A stretch of 64,000 nt of DNA from Pleionea mediterranea (GTDB lineage Bacteria; Pseudomonadota; Gammaproteobacteria; Enterobacterales; Kangiellaceae): contig NZ_QGGU01000002.1 in NCBI RefSeq assembly GCF_003148745.1, forward strand, positions 62,001 through 126,000. The letters are read 5' to 3'. The notes beneath the pieces were generated by a model. That model searched no databases. It was not told the origin of the DNA and was given only the letters and a program-made list of their open reading frames with translations. Position 1 is the stretch's first letter. Every line of letters starts with the position of its first letter. Positions 31,069 through 39,696 of the stretch are shown one piece after another. Both the position numbers and the translations under genes were made by a program.

Positions 31069-31308
31069 ATGGCAATAGAAAAAGTAAGGGACATATTATC
31101 CACTCATGGTCGTTTGACCACTCCTGTAGACTCTCTTGAAGATGACAGTGACCTTTATCAGGCCGGCTTAACATCATTGGCCACTGTAGGTTTGATGCTG
31201 GCTTTAGAGGATGAGTTTGATATTGAGTTCCCCGATTCGGCATTAAGCCGAAAAACATTTGGTAGTATTGAGGCAATAGCGGATACTGTAGACGACCTAC
31301 TAGAATAA
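31069..31308 (+). CDS. Acyl carrier protein-like amino acid carrier
   Basis: The 79-residue acidic protein is a phosphopantetheine-bearing carrier. The attachment motif is AGLTSLATVGLML, with Ser36 as the modified serine. It differs from the DSL motif of fatty-acid ACP, and the helices differ from AcpP, so it is not the housekeeping carrier. The genes for an amino acid:carrier-protein ligase and an acyl-CoA dehydrogenase-like flavoprotein come next, with only 23 bases to the latter. I infer that glycine, alanine or a similar amino acid is loaded on the pantetheine arm as a thioester. A phosphopantetheinyl transferase must come from elsewhere; none is in the window. Confidence 0.9.
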   Translation: MAIEKVRDILSTHGRLTTPVDSLEDDSDLYQAGLTSLATVGLMLALEDEFDIEFPDSALSRKTFGSIEAIADTVDDLLE

Positions 31309-31331
31309 TTCGGCCATTCAAGGAGTGAAAA

Positions 31332-32510
31332 ATGACCAAGCAGACTGTCAGCGAGAACGAATTTTCTCAACTCATTAAAGAAGTTCATAGTATTGGTGGT
31401 GAAATTGTTGCTCCTAATGCTGAAGATGTCGATGTAAAAGCGCGATTTCCCAAAGAAGGTATCGAGGCTCTTAAATCACTGAAGTTGATGAGCGCCTATG
31501 TACCAGCTGAGCTGGGTGGTATGGGCTTGAGCTTGAAGCAGGTAAGCAAGGTATGTGAAGTATTGGGTGGATACTGTGGTTCCACGGCAATGGTCTATGC
31601 CATGCATAAAATACAGGTGGCCTGTCTTGTTCATCACTGCCTCGAGGTGGATTATTTTAAGGATTATGTTCAAACGCTGGTAAACGAGCAGCGGTTGATT
31701 GCATCAGCAACCACTGAGATTGGTAAAGGCGGCGATTTACTCTCAAGCTTTTGCGCAGTAGAGGTGGAAAATGGTGATTTCACGCTTGAAAAGAAAGCCC
31801 CAGTTATATCCTACGCCGATTACGCCGATGATTTATTGTTAACGGCTCGTCGAAGTCCTGATGCGGCTAAAAGCGATCAGGTTGGTGTATTGGTCAGTAA
31901 AAGCCAGTATCAGGTTGAGCCAATTTCTGACTGGGATACCTTGGGTTTTCGAGGCACTTGCAGTTCCGGATACGTTGTTACGGCGAAAGCATCACAAGAA
32001 CAAATCACACCTGTACCATTTACCGAAGTATTAAGTCAGACAATGCATCCTTTTTCGCATATTGTCTGGGGTTCTTTATGGACTGGTATAGCCGCATCGG
32101 CGGTAGCAAAAGCACGACTATTTACTAAAAATGCCATGCGCAAAAATCCTAATATGCCGCCTATATCGTCCATTCGCTTGGCAGAAGTAGAAACCCAGTT
32201 ACACACCATGCGTAACAATGTGCTTGCGGCAATAGACGATTATCAAAGCTTGTTAGATAAGAACGACAGTGATTCATTTACAAACTTTGGTTTTACCATT
32301 CGTACTAATAATTTAAAAATTAACAGTTCAAAATTATTAATTGATATTGTGGGTCAAGCCATGATGATTTGTGGTATCGCAAGTTATCGCAACAATCACG
32401 ATTTATCTTTAACACGTCATATTCGTGATGCTTATGGCGCTTCGTTAATGGTTAATAATGATCGTATTATCATGCACAATTCATCGCTGGTAGTGATGCA
32501 TAAGGAGTAA
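31332..32510 (+). CDS. Acyl-CoA dehydrogenase-family flavoprotein
   Basis: The 392-residue protein has the acyl-CoA dehydrogenase fold. An N-terminal helical domain (about 1-115, with VPAELGGMGLSLKQV) is followed by a beta-domain with ATTEIGKGGDLLS for flavin binding and WDTLGFRGTCSSGY, then a C-terminal helical domain. Family members oxidise acyl thioesters on CoA or carrier proteins, and some relatives act as flavin monooxygenases. At the end, RDAYGASLMVNNDRI has asparagine where medium-chain-type dehydrogenases have the catalytic glutamate (YEGT), so the chemistry may differ. GGAG lies before the start. It sits between the carrier protein and the ligase (3-base gap), so the likely substrate is the carrier-bound aminoacyl group. 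Confidence 0.85.
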   Translation: MTKQTVSENEFSQLIKEVHSIGGEIVAPNAEDVDVKARFPKEGIEALKSLKLMSAYVPAELGGMGLSLKQVSKVCEVLGGYCGSTAMVYAMHKIQVACLVHHCLEVDYFKDYVQTLVNEQRLIASATTEIGKGGDLLSSFCAVEVENGDFTLEKKAPVISYADYADDLLLTARRSPDAAKSDQVGVLVSKSQYQVEPISDWDTLGFRGTCSSGYVVTAKASQEQITPVPFTEVLSQTMHPFSHIVWGSLWTGIAASAVAKARLFTKNAMRKNPNMPPISSIRLAEVETQLHTMRNNVLAAIDDYQSLLDKNDSDSFTNFGFTIRTNNLKINSSKLLIDIVGQAMMICGIASYRNNHDLSLTRHIRDAYGASLMVNNDRIIMHNSSLVVMHKE

Positions 32511-32513
32511 AAA

Positions 32514-33443
32514 ATGTGTAATTTACATGGAGAGTTAGTCGCGTCCTACGATAAATATCGTACAGAATTGATAGAAGCCGGTTTGTTGCTGGAGTCTGGT
32601 GTTCAAGGGGTTTACGGACTCAGTGGAACCTTTGAAGGGATCATTGAAGCCTTTGAGCGCTATGTAACCCGAGCTGGTGCTGAACTTAACCCTGAAGTTG
32701 TCCGGTTTCCACCTATCTTGAATCGTAAAACCTACTTGTCCACCGATCATATAGAAACCATGCCTGACTTAATGGGCTCCATCCATACGTTTAAAGGCTC
32801 GCAACTTGAGCATCTGGATATGGTGGATAAAATGAACAAGGGCGAAGATTGGACCCGTAGTTTAGCGCCTGCTGATGTCATGATGATTCCGGCAGCCTGT
32901 TACCCATTGTATCCAACAGCAGCGAATACTGTGCTACCCAGTGAAGGCCGATTAGTTGATTTACGATCTTTTGTATTTCGTCATGAACCATCGCCCGATC
33001 CCGCACGAATGCAAATTTTTCGGCAACGAGAATATGTTCGACTGGGAACGCCAGAGCAAGCCCATGCCCACCGGGATTACTGGCTAGGCAAAGGTCAAGA
33101 AATGCTTACGGCTCTTGGGTTACCGGTAAAAGCCGAGTTAGCCAACGACCCATTTTTTGGCCGCGGCGGAAAAGTAATGGCGGCGACACAAAAAGAACAA
33201 GAGTTAAAGTTTGAGTTGGTGGTTGCCGTTGCCAGTGAAGAGAAGCTCACGGCTATTTCATCGAGTAATTGCCATTTGGATCATTTTGGTAAAGAATTTA
33301 ATATTACAACAGAAAATGGCGAGTTTGCGCACACAGCCTGCATTGGTTTCGGTCTGGAGCGTATAACGTTAGCGTTATTGAAAACTCATGGCCTGGATCC
33401 TGAGCAATGGCCATCAGAAGTTAAACAACAGCTGGAATTATAG
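32514..33443 (+). CDS. Amino acid:[carrier protein] ligase (seryl-tRNA synthetase homologue)
   Basis: The 309-residue protein is a class II aminoacyl-tRNA synthetase catalytic core with no N-terminal tRNA-binding coiled coil. Motif 2 reads FRHEPSPDPARMQIFRQRE and motif 3 GFGLERITLALL. Cys129, Glu173 and Cys276 fall where the two cysteines and one glutamate bind zinc in the characterised Bradyrhizobium enzymes. Those enzymes activate glycine or alanine with ATP and attach it to the phosphopantetheine of a dedicated carrier protein, not to tRNA. The carrier gene two places upstream fits this role. It has a 3-base gap to the flavoprotein gene and a 2-base gap to the DUF1839 gene. The amino acid used cannot be read from the sequence. 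Confidence 0.92.
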   Translation: MCNLHGELVASYDKYRTELIEAGLLLESGVQGVYGLSGTFEGIIEAFERYVTRAGAELNPEVVRFPPILNRKTYLSTDHIETMPDLMGSIHTFKGSQLEHLDMVDKMNKGEDWTRSLAPADVMMIPAACYPLYPTAANTVLPSEGRLVDLRSFVFRHEPSPDPARMQIFRQREYVRLGTPEQAHAHRDYWLGKGQEMLTALGLPVKAELANDPFFGRGGKVMAATQKEQELKFELVVAVASEEKLTAISSSNCHLDHFGKEFNITTENGEFAHTACIGFGLERITLALLKTHGLDPEQWPSEVKQQLEL

Positions 33444-33445
33444 TT

Positions 33446-34414
33446 ATGCATCAGGTGCTTGATTTAACACCAGAATCTTATCAGCGCCACACCATTCATC
33501 TTCAAGAACGCGATTGGGCCGAAACCAATTGTTATGTTGATGTCTGGATTGAACAGTTGCATGCATTAGGACTGGATCCTATGGCGTCAATGGCGTTTTC
33601 TGTTACGCCTGATTTTGAAGGCGATCAATGGACTTTCTTTAAATTTCAGCTTAACGATCTTTATGATTTATACGGGTTAGAAGTTCAAGAGCTGGTTATT
33701 TGGAAAACGCTACTTGATAACGTTGAGCAGCAAGTTAAATTAAATCGCCCGGTATTGGTTGAACTTGATTCAATGTTTTTGCCTGATACAGCCGGTACGG
33801 CGTATCAAAGAGAACATGTTAAATCGACGGTTTCAGTAAATAAAATTGATCGAGAAAATAAAATTCTTGGTTATTTTCATGCACAAGGCTATTACGAATT
33901 AACCGGTACTGATTTTATAGAAGCATTTGCGCTACCTGAAGCAAATAATCAACTCACACTGGCACCTTATGTCGAATTTGTTAAGCTCGACGGTATTAAA
34001 AAGCTAAGTAAAGATAGTTTACGCAGTAAGTCAGAAGTAATACTAGCAAGGCAATTATCGCAACTACCAAAAGCAAATCCATTTGAAAAATTTCGTCACC
34101 AGTTTGAGCGTGATTTTGCCTGGTTACTTGAGCAACCCATCGAAACATTTCACGAATACGCATTTGTCACTTTTCGACAGTTTGGCGCCTGCTTCGAGCT
34201 GGCCGCGAATTATTTGAATTGGTTAGCGCCGGAAAAGTACTCAACAATTGCAGAGCAGTTTTCTGGTATTTCGAGCGCAACTAAAGTTTATCAGTTTCAA
34301 TTAGCTAGAGCGTTAAATCGAAAAAAAATGGTTGATTTAAATGCTATAGATAACATGGCAGAGATGTGGCTGAAGGCGATCGAAAAATTAAAGAAAATGG
34401 TTCATTCAGAATAA
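33446..34414 (+). CDS. DUF1839 protein, possible aminoacyl transferase
   Basis: The 322-residue soluble protein belongs to DUF1839, which has no assigned reaction. The N-terminal half has the pattern NCYVDVWIEQLHALGLDP (Cys29), then RPVLVELDSMFLPDT (Asp108) and REHVKSTVSV (His124). This order recalls BtrH-type acyltransferases, papain-like enzymes that move an aminoacyl group from a carrier protein to a sugar in butirosin synthesis. A Cys-His-Asp triad is therefore plausible. The C-terminal half is helical. The gene is two bases after the aminoacyl:carrier ligase, so transfer of the loaded amino acid to an acceptor is the simplest role. Family membership is fairly firm; function is inference. 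Confidence 0.72.
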   Translation: MHQVLDLTPESYQRHTIHLQERDWAETNCYVDVWIEQLHALGLDPMASMAFSVTPDFEGDQWTFFKFQLNDLYDLYGLEVQELVIWKTLLDNVEQQVKLNRPVLVELDSMFLPDTAGTAYQREHVKSTVSVNKIDRENKILGYFHAQGYYELTGTDFIEAFALPEANNQLTLAPYVEFVKLDGIKKLSKDSLRSKSEVILARQLSQLPKANPFEKFRHQFERDFAWLLEQPIETFHEYAFVTFRQFGACFELAANYLNWLAPEKYSTIAEQFSGISSATKVYQFQLARALNRKKMVDLNAIDNMAEMWLKAIEKLKKMVHSE

Positions 34415-34421
34415 TGCTTAT

Positions 34422-36905
34422 ATGACGGGTTCGATTTCATTAAACCAATGGCAAGTATATGTCTCTAAGCCGTTAGAGTTTACAGAGCTGGAAGACTTTA
34501 ATCGAAACTCCAGCTCACTCGACAATTGTCAGGTTGAGTCATTAGGTGCATTTTCTAATCTATTTAAAAATACCAAGCTCGACTCCTATGTAAGCAATCA
34601 TAATGATTTTGATTGGTGGTTTATTTGTGAGTTCGATAAACCAGCGATAAACTTTTTGAGTAACGGATTAATTGATTTTCCTCCTATCGCGACAATTGCA
34701 GAAGTCTGGTTAAATGAACGACATATTTTGAGTTCTCAATCTATGTTTATTTCGAATACGATTGCCGAGTGTGAATTTTCAGAAACAAACCGCTTGGTTA
34801 TTTGTATACGCGGATTATCAAATTACCTTAATCAAAAACTGCCTCGTCCTCGATGGAAAACAAAGTTAGTGAAACAACAAACTTTGCGTTGGTTCCGTAC
34901 AAGTTTGTTAGGACATATACCTGCCTGGACGCCAAAGCAGCCCATTGCGGGCATACTAGGCCCAATTACAATTGGAGCAGATTATCAAGTAGTTAATAAA
35001 TCCATTTCTGCAACAGTGAAACAGTCCAAAGGTTTTATTGAACTGGCTGCAGAAATATTCAGTCGAAAAAAGATCAGTTCACTTCAATTATTAGTTAATC
35101 AGCAAACGTTCGATTTAGAGTTTACCCAAGAAAAATCAACTATCCGAATAGACAGTAGTATCGAACTGGATGATTTTGAGTATTGGTGGCCCCATACCCA
35201 TGGTTCGCCTCACTGTTACTCGATAACACTGCAAATTGGCCAGGGCAGCGAGATAAAAGAAATTGATTTAGGCTCTATTGGTTTTCGTCAAATTAATGTC
35301 GATCAAAGCTCCGATAAATTTGAGTTTGTTGTTAATCATAAACCCGTATTTGTGCGAGGTGTTTGCTGGACTATTTCATCGATGGACACCTGGCATCAGA
35401 ACGAATCCTTGATGCTAAGTCAATTAAAAGCAGTTCAGCAATCCGGTGCGAATATGATTCGCGTGGTGGGAACCGGTGATTATCAGTCTGACTTTTTCTA
35501 CGAAACTTGCAGTCGTCTGGGTTTGTTAGTATGGCAAGACTTTATGTTTGCCAATATGGATTATCCGGTAAATGAGCCAGAATTTTATGCTTTTATTAAA
35601 AGGGAAGTTGAATTTCAAAGTGCGCGTATTGCACAGTTTCCCTGTTTGGCATTGTTTTGTGGCAACAGCGAAGTTGAACAGCAAGTGCGAATGCTTGGAT
35701 TTTCAGCGGATGAATCGTCAAATGAATTTTTTGATCAAACTCTGCCAACAATAATAAATGAAATAGCCGGCGATACTGCTTATATTTCAAGCACACCGAC
35801 GGGCGGCGCCATGCCTTTCCATTTAAATGCCGGGCCTTCTCATTATTACGGAATAGGCGCTTATCAACGACCGTTGCTTGAAGTGAGAAGGCACGATGTT
35901 CGATTTGCAGCTGAAACGCTTGGTTTTGCTAATGTCCCCCATCAATCAACACTGTCCGAATTGTTTGGCGGTGATCTACCTGTGGTTCATGATCCTCGGT
36001 GGAAATTAGGTAGCCCCAGAGATAGTGGAACTGGCTGGGACTTTGACGACATCAGAGATTTTTACTTTAAACAACTGTTTGGTAATGACCCCAATGAAAT
36101 TCGGTACAGCTCTCCAGAGCAGTATTTAGCACTTTCTACTGTCACTAGCGGTGAAGTAATGTCACAAGTTTTTGATGAGTGGCGCCGTGAAAAAAGCAAC
36201 AATAGTGGCGGCTTAATATGGTTCTATAAGGATTTAATACCCGGAGCTGGATGGGGAATTATTGACTCAAATAATCAGAAAAAGGCGACCTACTATTATT
36301 TAAAAAGAGCGTGGCAACCAATCCATGTATCCATAACCGATGAGCTTTTTCATGGGGTAAATATTAATTTGATCAATGAGACTGAACAAAGTTTTCAAGG
36401 AACGTTAAAATTAGTTGCTCTAAATGAATTTAATAATCCGATCATCGATCATCAAATGAATATCGAGTTATCGTCGAATCAAAGTATAGCAATTAATGCA
36501 GACGAAGCATTAGATCAGTTTTTTGATATAACCAATGTATACCGATTTGGGCCCAAAAAGATTCAAGTTTTTTGCGCAATACTTATTCAAGATGGTCAGG
36601 AACTGAGTCGTGCTTTTTATTACCCTGATAAGATACCATTAGCATTAGGCACGCCCGAAATTACCGCTGAACTGGAGCAGTTAACAAATGATAGACTTGA
36701 GTTAAGTATTCAGTCGAGCGGATTTATCTATGCTGCGGATGTTCAGATATCAGGTTACGAAGCAAACGATAATTATTTTAGTTTACTACCGAACAGGGTA
36801 ACCAAAATACAGTTACATCAAGTTAGTGATGTGAGTCGTATTAAAGGTTTTTTATCCGCCGCAGGGTTAAGTGACAATGTGCGACTTAAATTATCAAAGA
36901 AGTAA
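34422..36905 (+). CDS. Glycoside hydrolase family 2-type enzyme, beta-mannosidase-like
   Basis: The 827-residue protein has the layout of GH2 enzymes: an N-terminal sugar-binding-like beta-domain (about 1-190), an Ig-like domain (about 190-290), a TIM barrel (about 300-640) and C-terminal beta-domains. The barrel opens with FVRGVCWTISSMDTW. GNSE at about 414-417 matches the GNNE acid/base motif, with Glu417 in place. Glu498 in FAAETLGFANVP fits the nucleophile, and GGLIWFYKDLIPGAGW matches the WQLND block of mannosidases. No signal peptide is visible, which is odd for a polymer-degrading enzyme. A cytoplasmic role on a glycan intermediate, or a transglycosylase, is possible. It lies 7 bases after the DUF1839 gene. 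Confidence 0.8.
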   Translation: MTGSISLNQWQVYVSKPLEFTELEDFNRNSSSLDNCQVESLGAFSNLFKNTKLDSYVSNHNDFDWWFICEFDKPAINFLSNGLIDFPPIATIAEVWLNERHILSSQSMFISNTIAECEFSETNRLVICIRGLSNYLNQKLPRPRWKTKLVKQQTLRWFRTSLLGHIPAWTPKQPIAGILGPITIGADYQVVNKSISATVKQSKGFIELAAEIFSRKKISSLQLLVNQQTFDLEFTQEKSTIRIDSSIELDDFEYWWPHTHGSPHCYSITLQIGQGSEIKEIDLGSIGFRQINVDQSSDKFEFVVNHKPVFVRGVCWTISSMDTWHQNESLMLSQLKAVQQSGANMIRVVGTGDYQSDFFYETCSRLGLLVWQDFMFANMDYPVNEPEFYAFIKREVEFQSARIAQFPCLALFCGNSEVEQQVRMLGFSADESSNEFFDQTLPTIINEIAGDTAYISSTPTGGAMPFHLNAGPSHYYGIGAYQRPLLEVRRHDVRFAAETLGFANVPHQSTLSELFGGDLPVVHDPRWKLGSPRDSGTGWDFDDIRDFYFKQLFGNDPNEIRYSSPEQYLALSTVTSGEVMSQVFDEWRREKSNNSGGLIWFYKDLIPGAGWGIIDSNNQKKATYYYLKRAWQPIHVSITDELFHGVNINLINETEQSFQGTLKLVALNEFNNPIIDHQMNIELSSNQSIAINADEALDQFFDITNVYRFGPKKIQVFCAILIQDGQELSRAFYYPDKIPLALGTPEITAELEQLTNDRLELSIQSSGFIYAADVQISGYEANDNYFSLLPNRVTKIQLHQVSDVSRIKGFLSAAGLSDNVRLKLSKK

Positions 36906-36919
36906 TAAGAGATAATATT

Positions 36920-38731
36920 TTGACTGATCATAAGGAAATGAATGTTAACCGGCATGCGGTATATTTTGGTACCGATGACCAGCCTATGTTGGGTTGGTTA
37001 CACCTTCCGCCTACAGGCATAGTGTCAAGTAAAGCTATTATACTGTGTCAGCCATTAGCGTTGGATTACATGAGCGCCTATAGAAGCATGCGGTATCTCG
37101 CGGATTATTTTGCAACTGCTGGATTTCTTTGTATGCGATTTGATTATTATGGTACTGGAGACTCTGGTGGATTTACTGAACAAGATAAAACCATAGAGTT
37201 CGCAGAATACTCTGTCGAAGAAGCCATAAAATGGTTAGATTTAAGTTATGGTTTTAAATCATTTTCATTGGTGGGATTCCGGTTTGGGGCTTCTATCGCA
37301 GCGAAGGTCAGTGAGCATACCAAGCTAGAACAATTAGTATTATGGTCACCAATTGATAATGGCAAACGCTATTTAAGAGAGATAAAAGCGCTTCAGGCAA
37401 CCAGTCAAGTATCTTCAAGTTTTCATCAATTAGAAGCTGCGGGCATGGTTTATTGGGATAATACTCAAAAACAGTTAGCGGATATTGACTTCACCAATCT
37501 AAAGCCACTTGCCAAAAAAATTGTTGTCATTCCCAGGGATGATTCTAAACGAATTCCAAAGTTCTATGAACACTGGCAACAAGAGAAATTGTCAGTAGAG
37601 TTATTGCCGTTATCTGGCTCTGTGGATATGTTGAAGTTAGCTGAGGATACACGGGTTCCTCATAATAGTTTTGATACTTTGGTAAATCATTTAAATGTTG
37701 ATGATACAAATAAGCTAGACTTGAATAAATTAATTGATAATAAAAGCAAATTATCGTCACAAATTAAAGTCAATTATAAACGATATACAGACGAACAATT
37801 AAAGGATGTTTCAGACATTACTGAAAAAATCGTTGTGTCTGATCAATCCGGTGTATTTGGTATTTTAACTGAGCGTGACAATAAAGGCTTAAGGCGCCCT
37901 TGTATTATATTGTTAAACTCTGGTGCTATTCACCGGGTAGGATCAAACCGATTACATGTTTTGTTAGCACGCCAACTAGCGGATAAAGGTTTTTCAAGTT
38001 TAAGAATGGATATTCCGGGTTTGGGAGATACGATTACCAATAATCCTGAGTTAGAAAATAAAGAGCACTTGCCATCAATTCAAGTTTATATTTATGAAAT
38101 GATCGAGCAACTCAAATCAAAAGGTTATCACTCTTTTATACTTGCTGGACTCAGTAGTGGAGCATTCTACGCTTACAATGCTATGCTTCATAATAAAGAT
38201 GACTCAATCATTGATAGTTTAATCATTAATCCTGAACAGTTTTATGTCAATCAAAACGAAAATAATAATGCTAATCTTGCAGCACAAGAAGGGGGGTGGT
38301 TGTATTACATAGAGCAGCTGAAGAGTCCCAAAAAATGGAAGAAGTTAATTTCTGGAAATGTGAACTTTAAATATATAGGCTCAATTGTATTAGGAAAATC
38401 CAGAGCAATAACGAAAAAGATTACCAATAAATTTAAATCGATAGAAACTACCAGTGCAACTAGCATAAAAAATGCACTTGATCATGATTTACAATATCTC
38501 GCTAATAATAATCGCCAGGTAACCTTTTTATTAAGTGAACAAGATCCCGCTAATGAAATCATTAAATTACTTGGTGGTTCCTCATTATCAAGGTTAGAAA
38601 AGTCTGGATATATCAAGCGCATTAGAATTGCTGGAGCTGATCATACTTTTTCAAAATATATACCCATGACACGAATGATCAGTATGGTGACTGATTATAT
38701 TTGCAATACTTACACTAATGAGGAGTATTGA
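36920..38731 (+). CDS. Double alpha/beta-hydrolase, first copy
   Basis: The 603-residue protein carries two alpha/beta-hydrolase domains in tandem. The first (about 12-260) resembles the exosortase-A-associated hydrolases. Its nucleophile elbow reads VGFRFGAS, with Arg121 where serine is expected. The second (about 290-600) has a normal elbow, AGLSSGAF, with Ser412, and a C-terminal histidine in GADHTFSKY. Only the second domain should be a serine hydrolase or acyltransferase; the first may bind a ligand. The start is TTG 36920 with AAGAGA upstream, or ATG 36938. It is partnered with a homologous double hydrolase encoded two genes later. The substrate is probably an acyl or aminoacyl thioester or ester of the polysaccharide pathway. 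Confidence 0.78.
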   Translation: MTDHKEMNVNRHAVYFGTDDQPMLGWLHLPPTGIVSSKAIILCQPLALDYMSAYRSMRYLADYFATAGFLCMRFDYYGTGDSGGFTEQDKTIEFAEYSVEEAIKWLDLSYGFKSFSLVGFRFGASIAAKVSEHTKLEQLVLWSPIDNGKRYLREIKALQATSQVSSSFHQLEAAGMVYWDNTQKQLADIDFTNLKPLAKKIVVIPRDDSKRIPKFYEHWQQEKLSVELLPLSGSVDMLKLAEDTRVPHNSFDTLVNHLNVDDTNKLDLNKLIDNKSKLSSQIKVNYKRYTDEQLKDVSDITEKIVVSDQSGVFGILTERDNKGLRRPCIILLNSGAIHRVGSNRLHVLLARQLADKGFSSLRMDIPGLGDTITNNPELENKEHLPSIQVYIYEMIEQLKSKGYHSFILAGLSSGAFYAYNAMLHNKDDSIIDSLIINPEQFYVNQNENNNANLAAQEGGWLYYIEQLKSPKKWKKLISGNVNFKYIGSIVLGKSRAITKKITNKFKSIETTSATSIKNALDHDLQYLANNNRQVTFLLSEQDPANEIIKLLGGSSLSRLEKSGYIKRIRIAGADHTFSKYIPMTRMISMVTDYICNTYTNEEY

Positions 38732-39696
38732 TGACTTCTCAAAATAACACGTTGAATATTATTATATTCGCCAATACTAATCTTGAGATCGTTGAGCCAT
38801 TATTTAAACAAGGCGTTAATATTGTTGGTGTTATAGAATCTGAAGATAGAACGACCATTAACAATCCAATTAAGCGTAGAATTGTTAAATTCAATCGATT
38901 GTTAAAAGGCATGCCGAGCTACACAAGCTTAAGAGAATTCGCTAAAACAAAAGATATACCATATCTCGAATATAAGAAGACAGATAAAGAACAGGTAGTT
39001 GAGTGGATAAAAGCACTGGGAGTCGATTTACTTTTATCTCATCAAGCTCCCATTTTACCGGAAGAGGTATTTCTAGCACCTAAATTTGGTTCAATTAATA
39101 TTCATCCTACTTTGTTACCTAAATACAGAGGATCAAATCCTTTTTTTTGGATGTTTTATGATGAAGATATGGTGTGTGGTATCACATTACACTGGATTGA
39201 TTCAGGCATAGATACCGGAAAAATTATAGAGCAACGTTCTTTGCAAATTCAGTATGGAACCGATGCTGATCAACTTGAGCGTCGTTTGGTTGCAGAACTG
39301 GCTATTCCAGCCGTTTTAAAATTCTTAAATCAATTTGAAGAAAACTCAAAAACGGAAGAGCAACCTGAACAAAGCCCGACTCCCTACGCTGGGCGAGTTA
39401 CTGACGAAAAATATCGTTCGATGTTAATGAATAAAAGTGTCTCAATCAGAAGGTTTTGGCATGTGTTGCATGCAAATCAACAATGGCACACGGCATTATT
39501 ACCTAAGAAGCCGGATCCTGCTTTTCATTGGGTTTTGTCTCACTATAAAGAGAAAGAACAAGCAGATTTACATGGAGAGGTCGAGTACAAGGCAAAGAGT
39601 ATTAATATTCACCATGCCAATGGAACAGTTGTTATTTCTCGAAAATTTAATTTAAATCGATATATTGCGCATCGTTTACTGGGTTGGTTGAAATGA
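38731..39696 (+). CDS. Formyltransferase-family protein (sugar N-formyltransferase-like)
   Basis: The protein starts at ATG 38731, overlapping the previous stop by one base (TGATG), with AGGAG 5 bases upstream; the frame extends one TTG earlier. The 321 residues contain a formyl_trans_N domain. The signature is NIHPTLLPKYRGSNPFFW at about residues 124-141, including the catalytic histidine, and DSGIDTGKIIEQ near 164 gives the catalytic aspartate. A C-terminal region of about 120 residues has no clear match. Such enzymes use N10-formyltetrahydrofolate, and in surface-polysaccharide loci they formylate amino sugars such as 4-amino-4,6-dideoxyhexoses. A glycan amine is a good guess here too. Confidence 0.83.
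   Translation: MTSQNNTLNIIIFANTNLEIVEPLFKQGVNIVGVIESEDRTTINNPIKRRIVKFNRLLKGMPSYTSLREFAKTKDIPYLEYKKTDKEQVVEWIKALGVDLLLSHQAPILPEEVFLAPKFGSINIHPTLLPKYRGSNPFFWMFYDEDMVCGITLHWIDSGIDTGKIIEQRSLQIQYGTDADQLERRLVAELAIPAVLKFLNQFEENSKTEEQPEQSPTPYAGRVTDEKYRSMLMNKSVSIRRFWHVLHANQQWHTALLPKKPDPAFHWVLSHYKEKEQADLHGEVEYKAKSINIHHANGTVVISRKFNLNRYIAHRLLGWLK

Noticed and set aside
31069-31308. Fatty-acid synthesis ACP (AcpP)
   Set aside because: The attachment motif is LTSLA and not DSL, no fab genes are nearby, and the gene heads an unrelated operon.
32514-33443. Ordinary seryl-tRNA synthetase
   Set aside because: It has only about 309 residues and lacks the N-terminal tRNA-binding coiled coil; the Cys/Glu/Cys zinc set and the adjacent carrier-protein gene fit an aminoacyl:carrier ligase.
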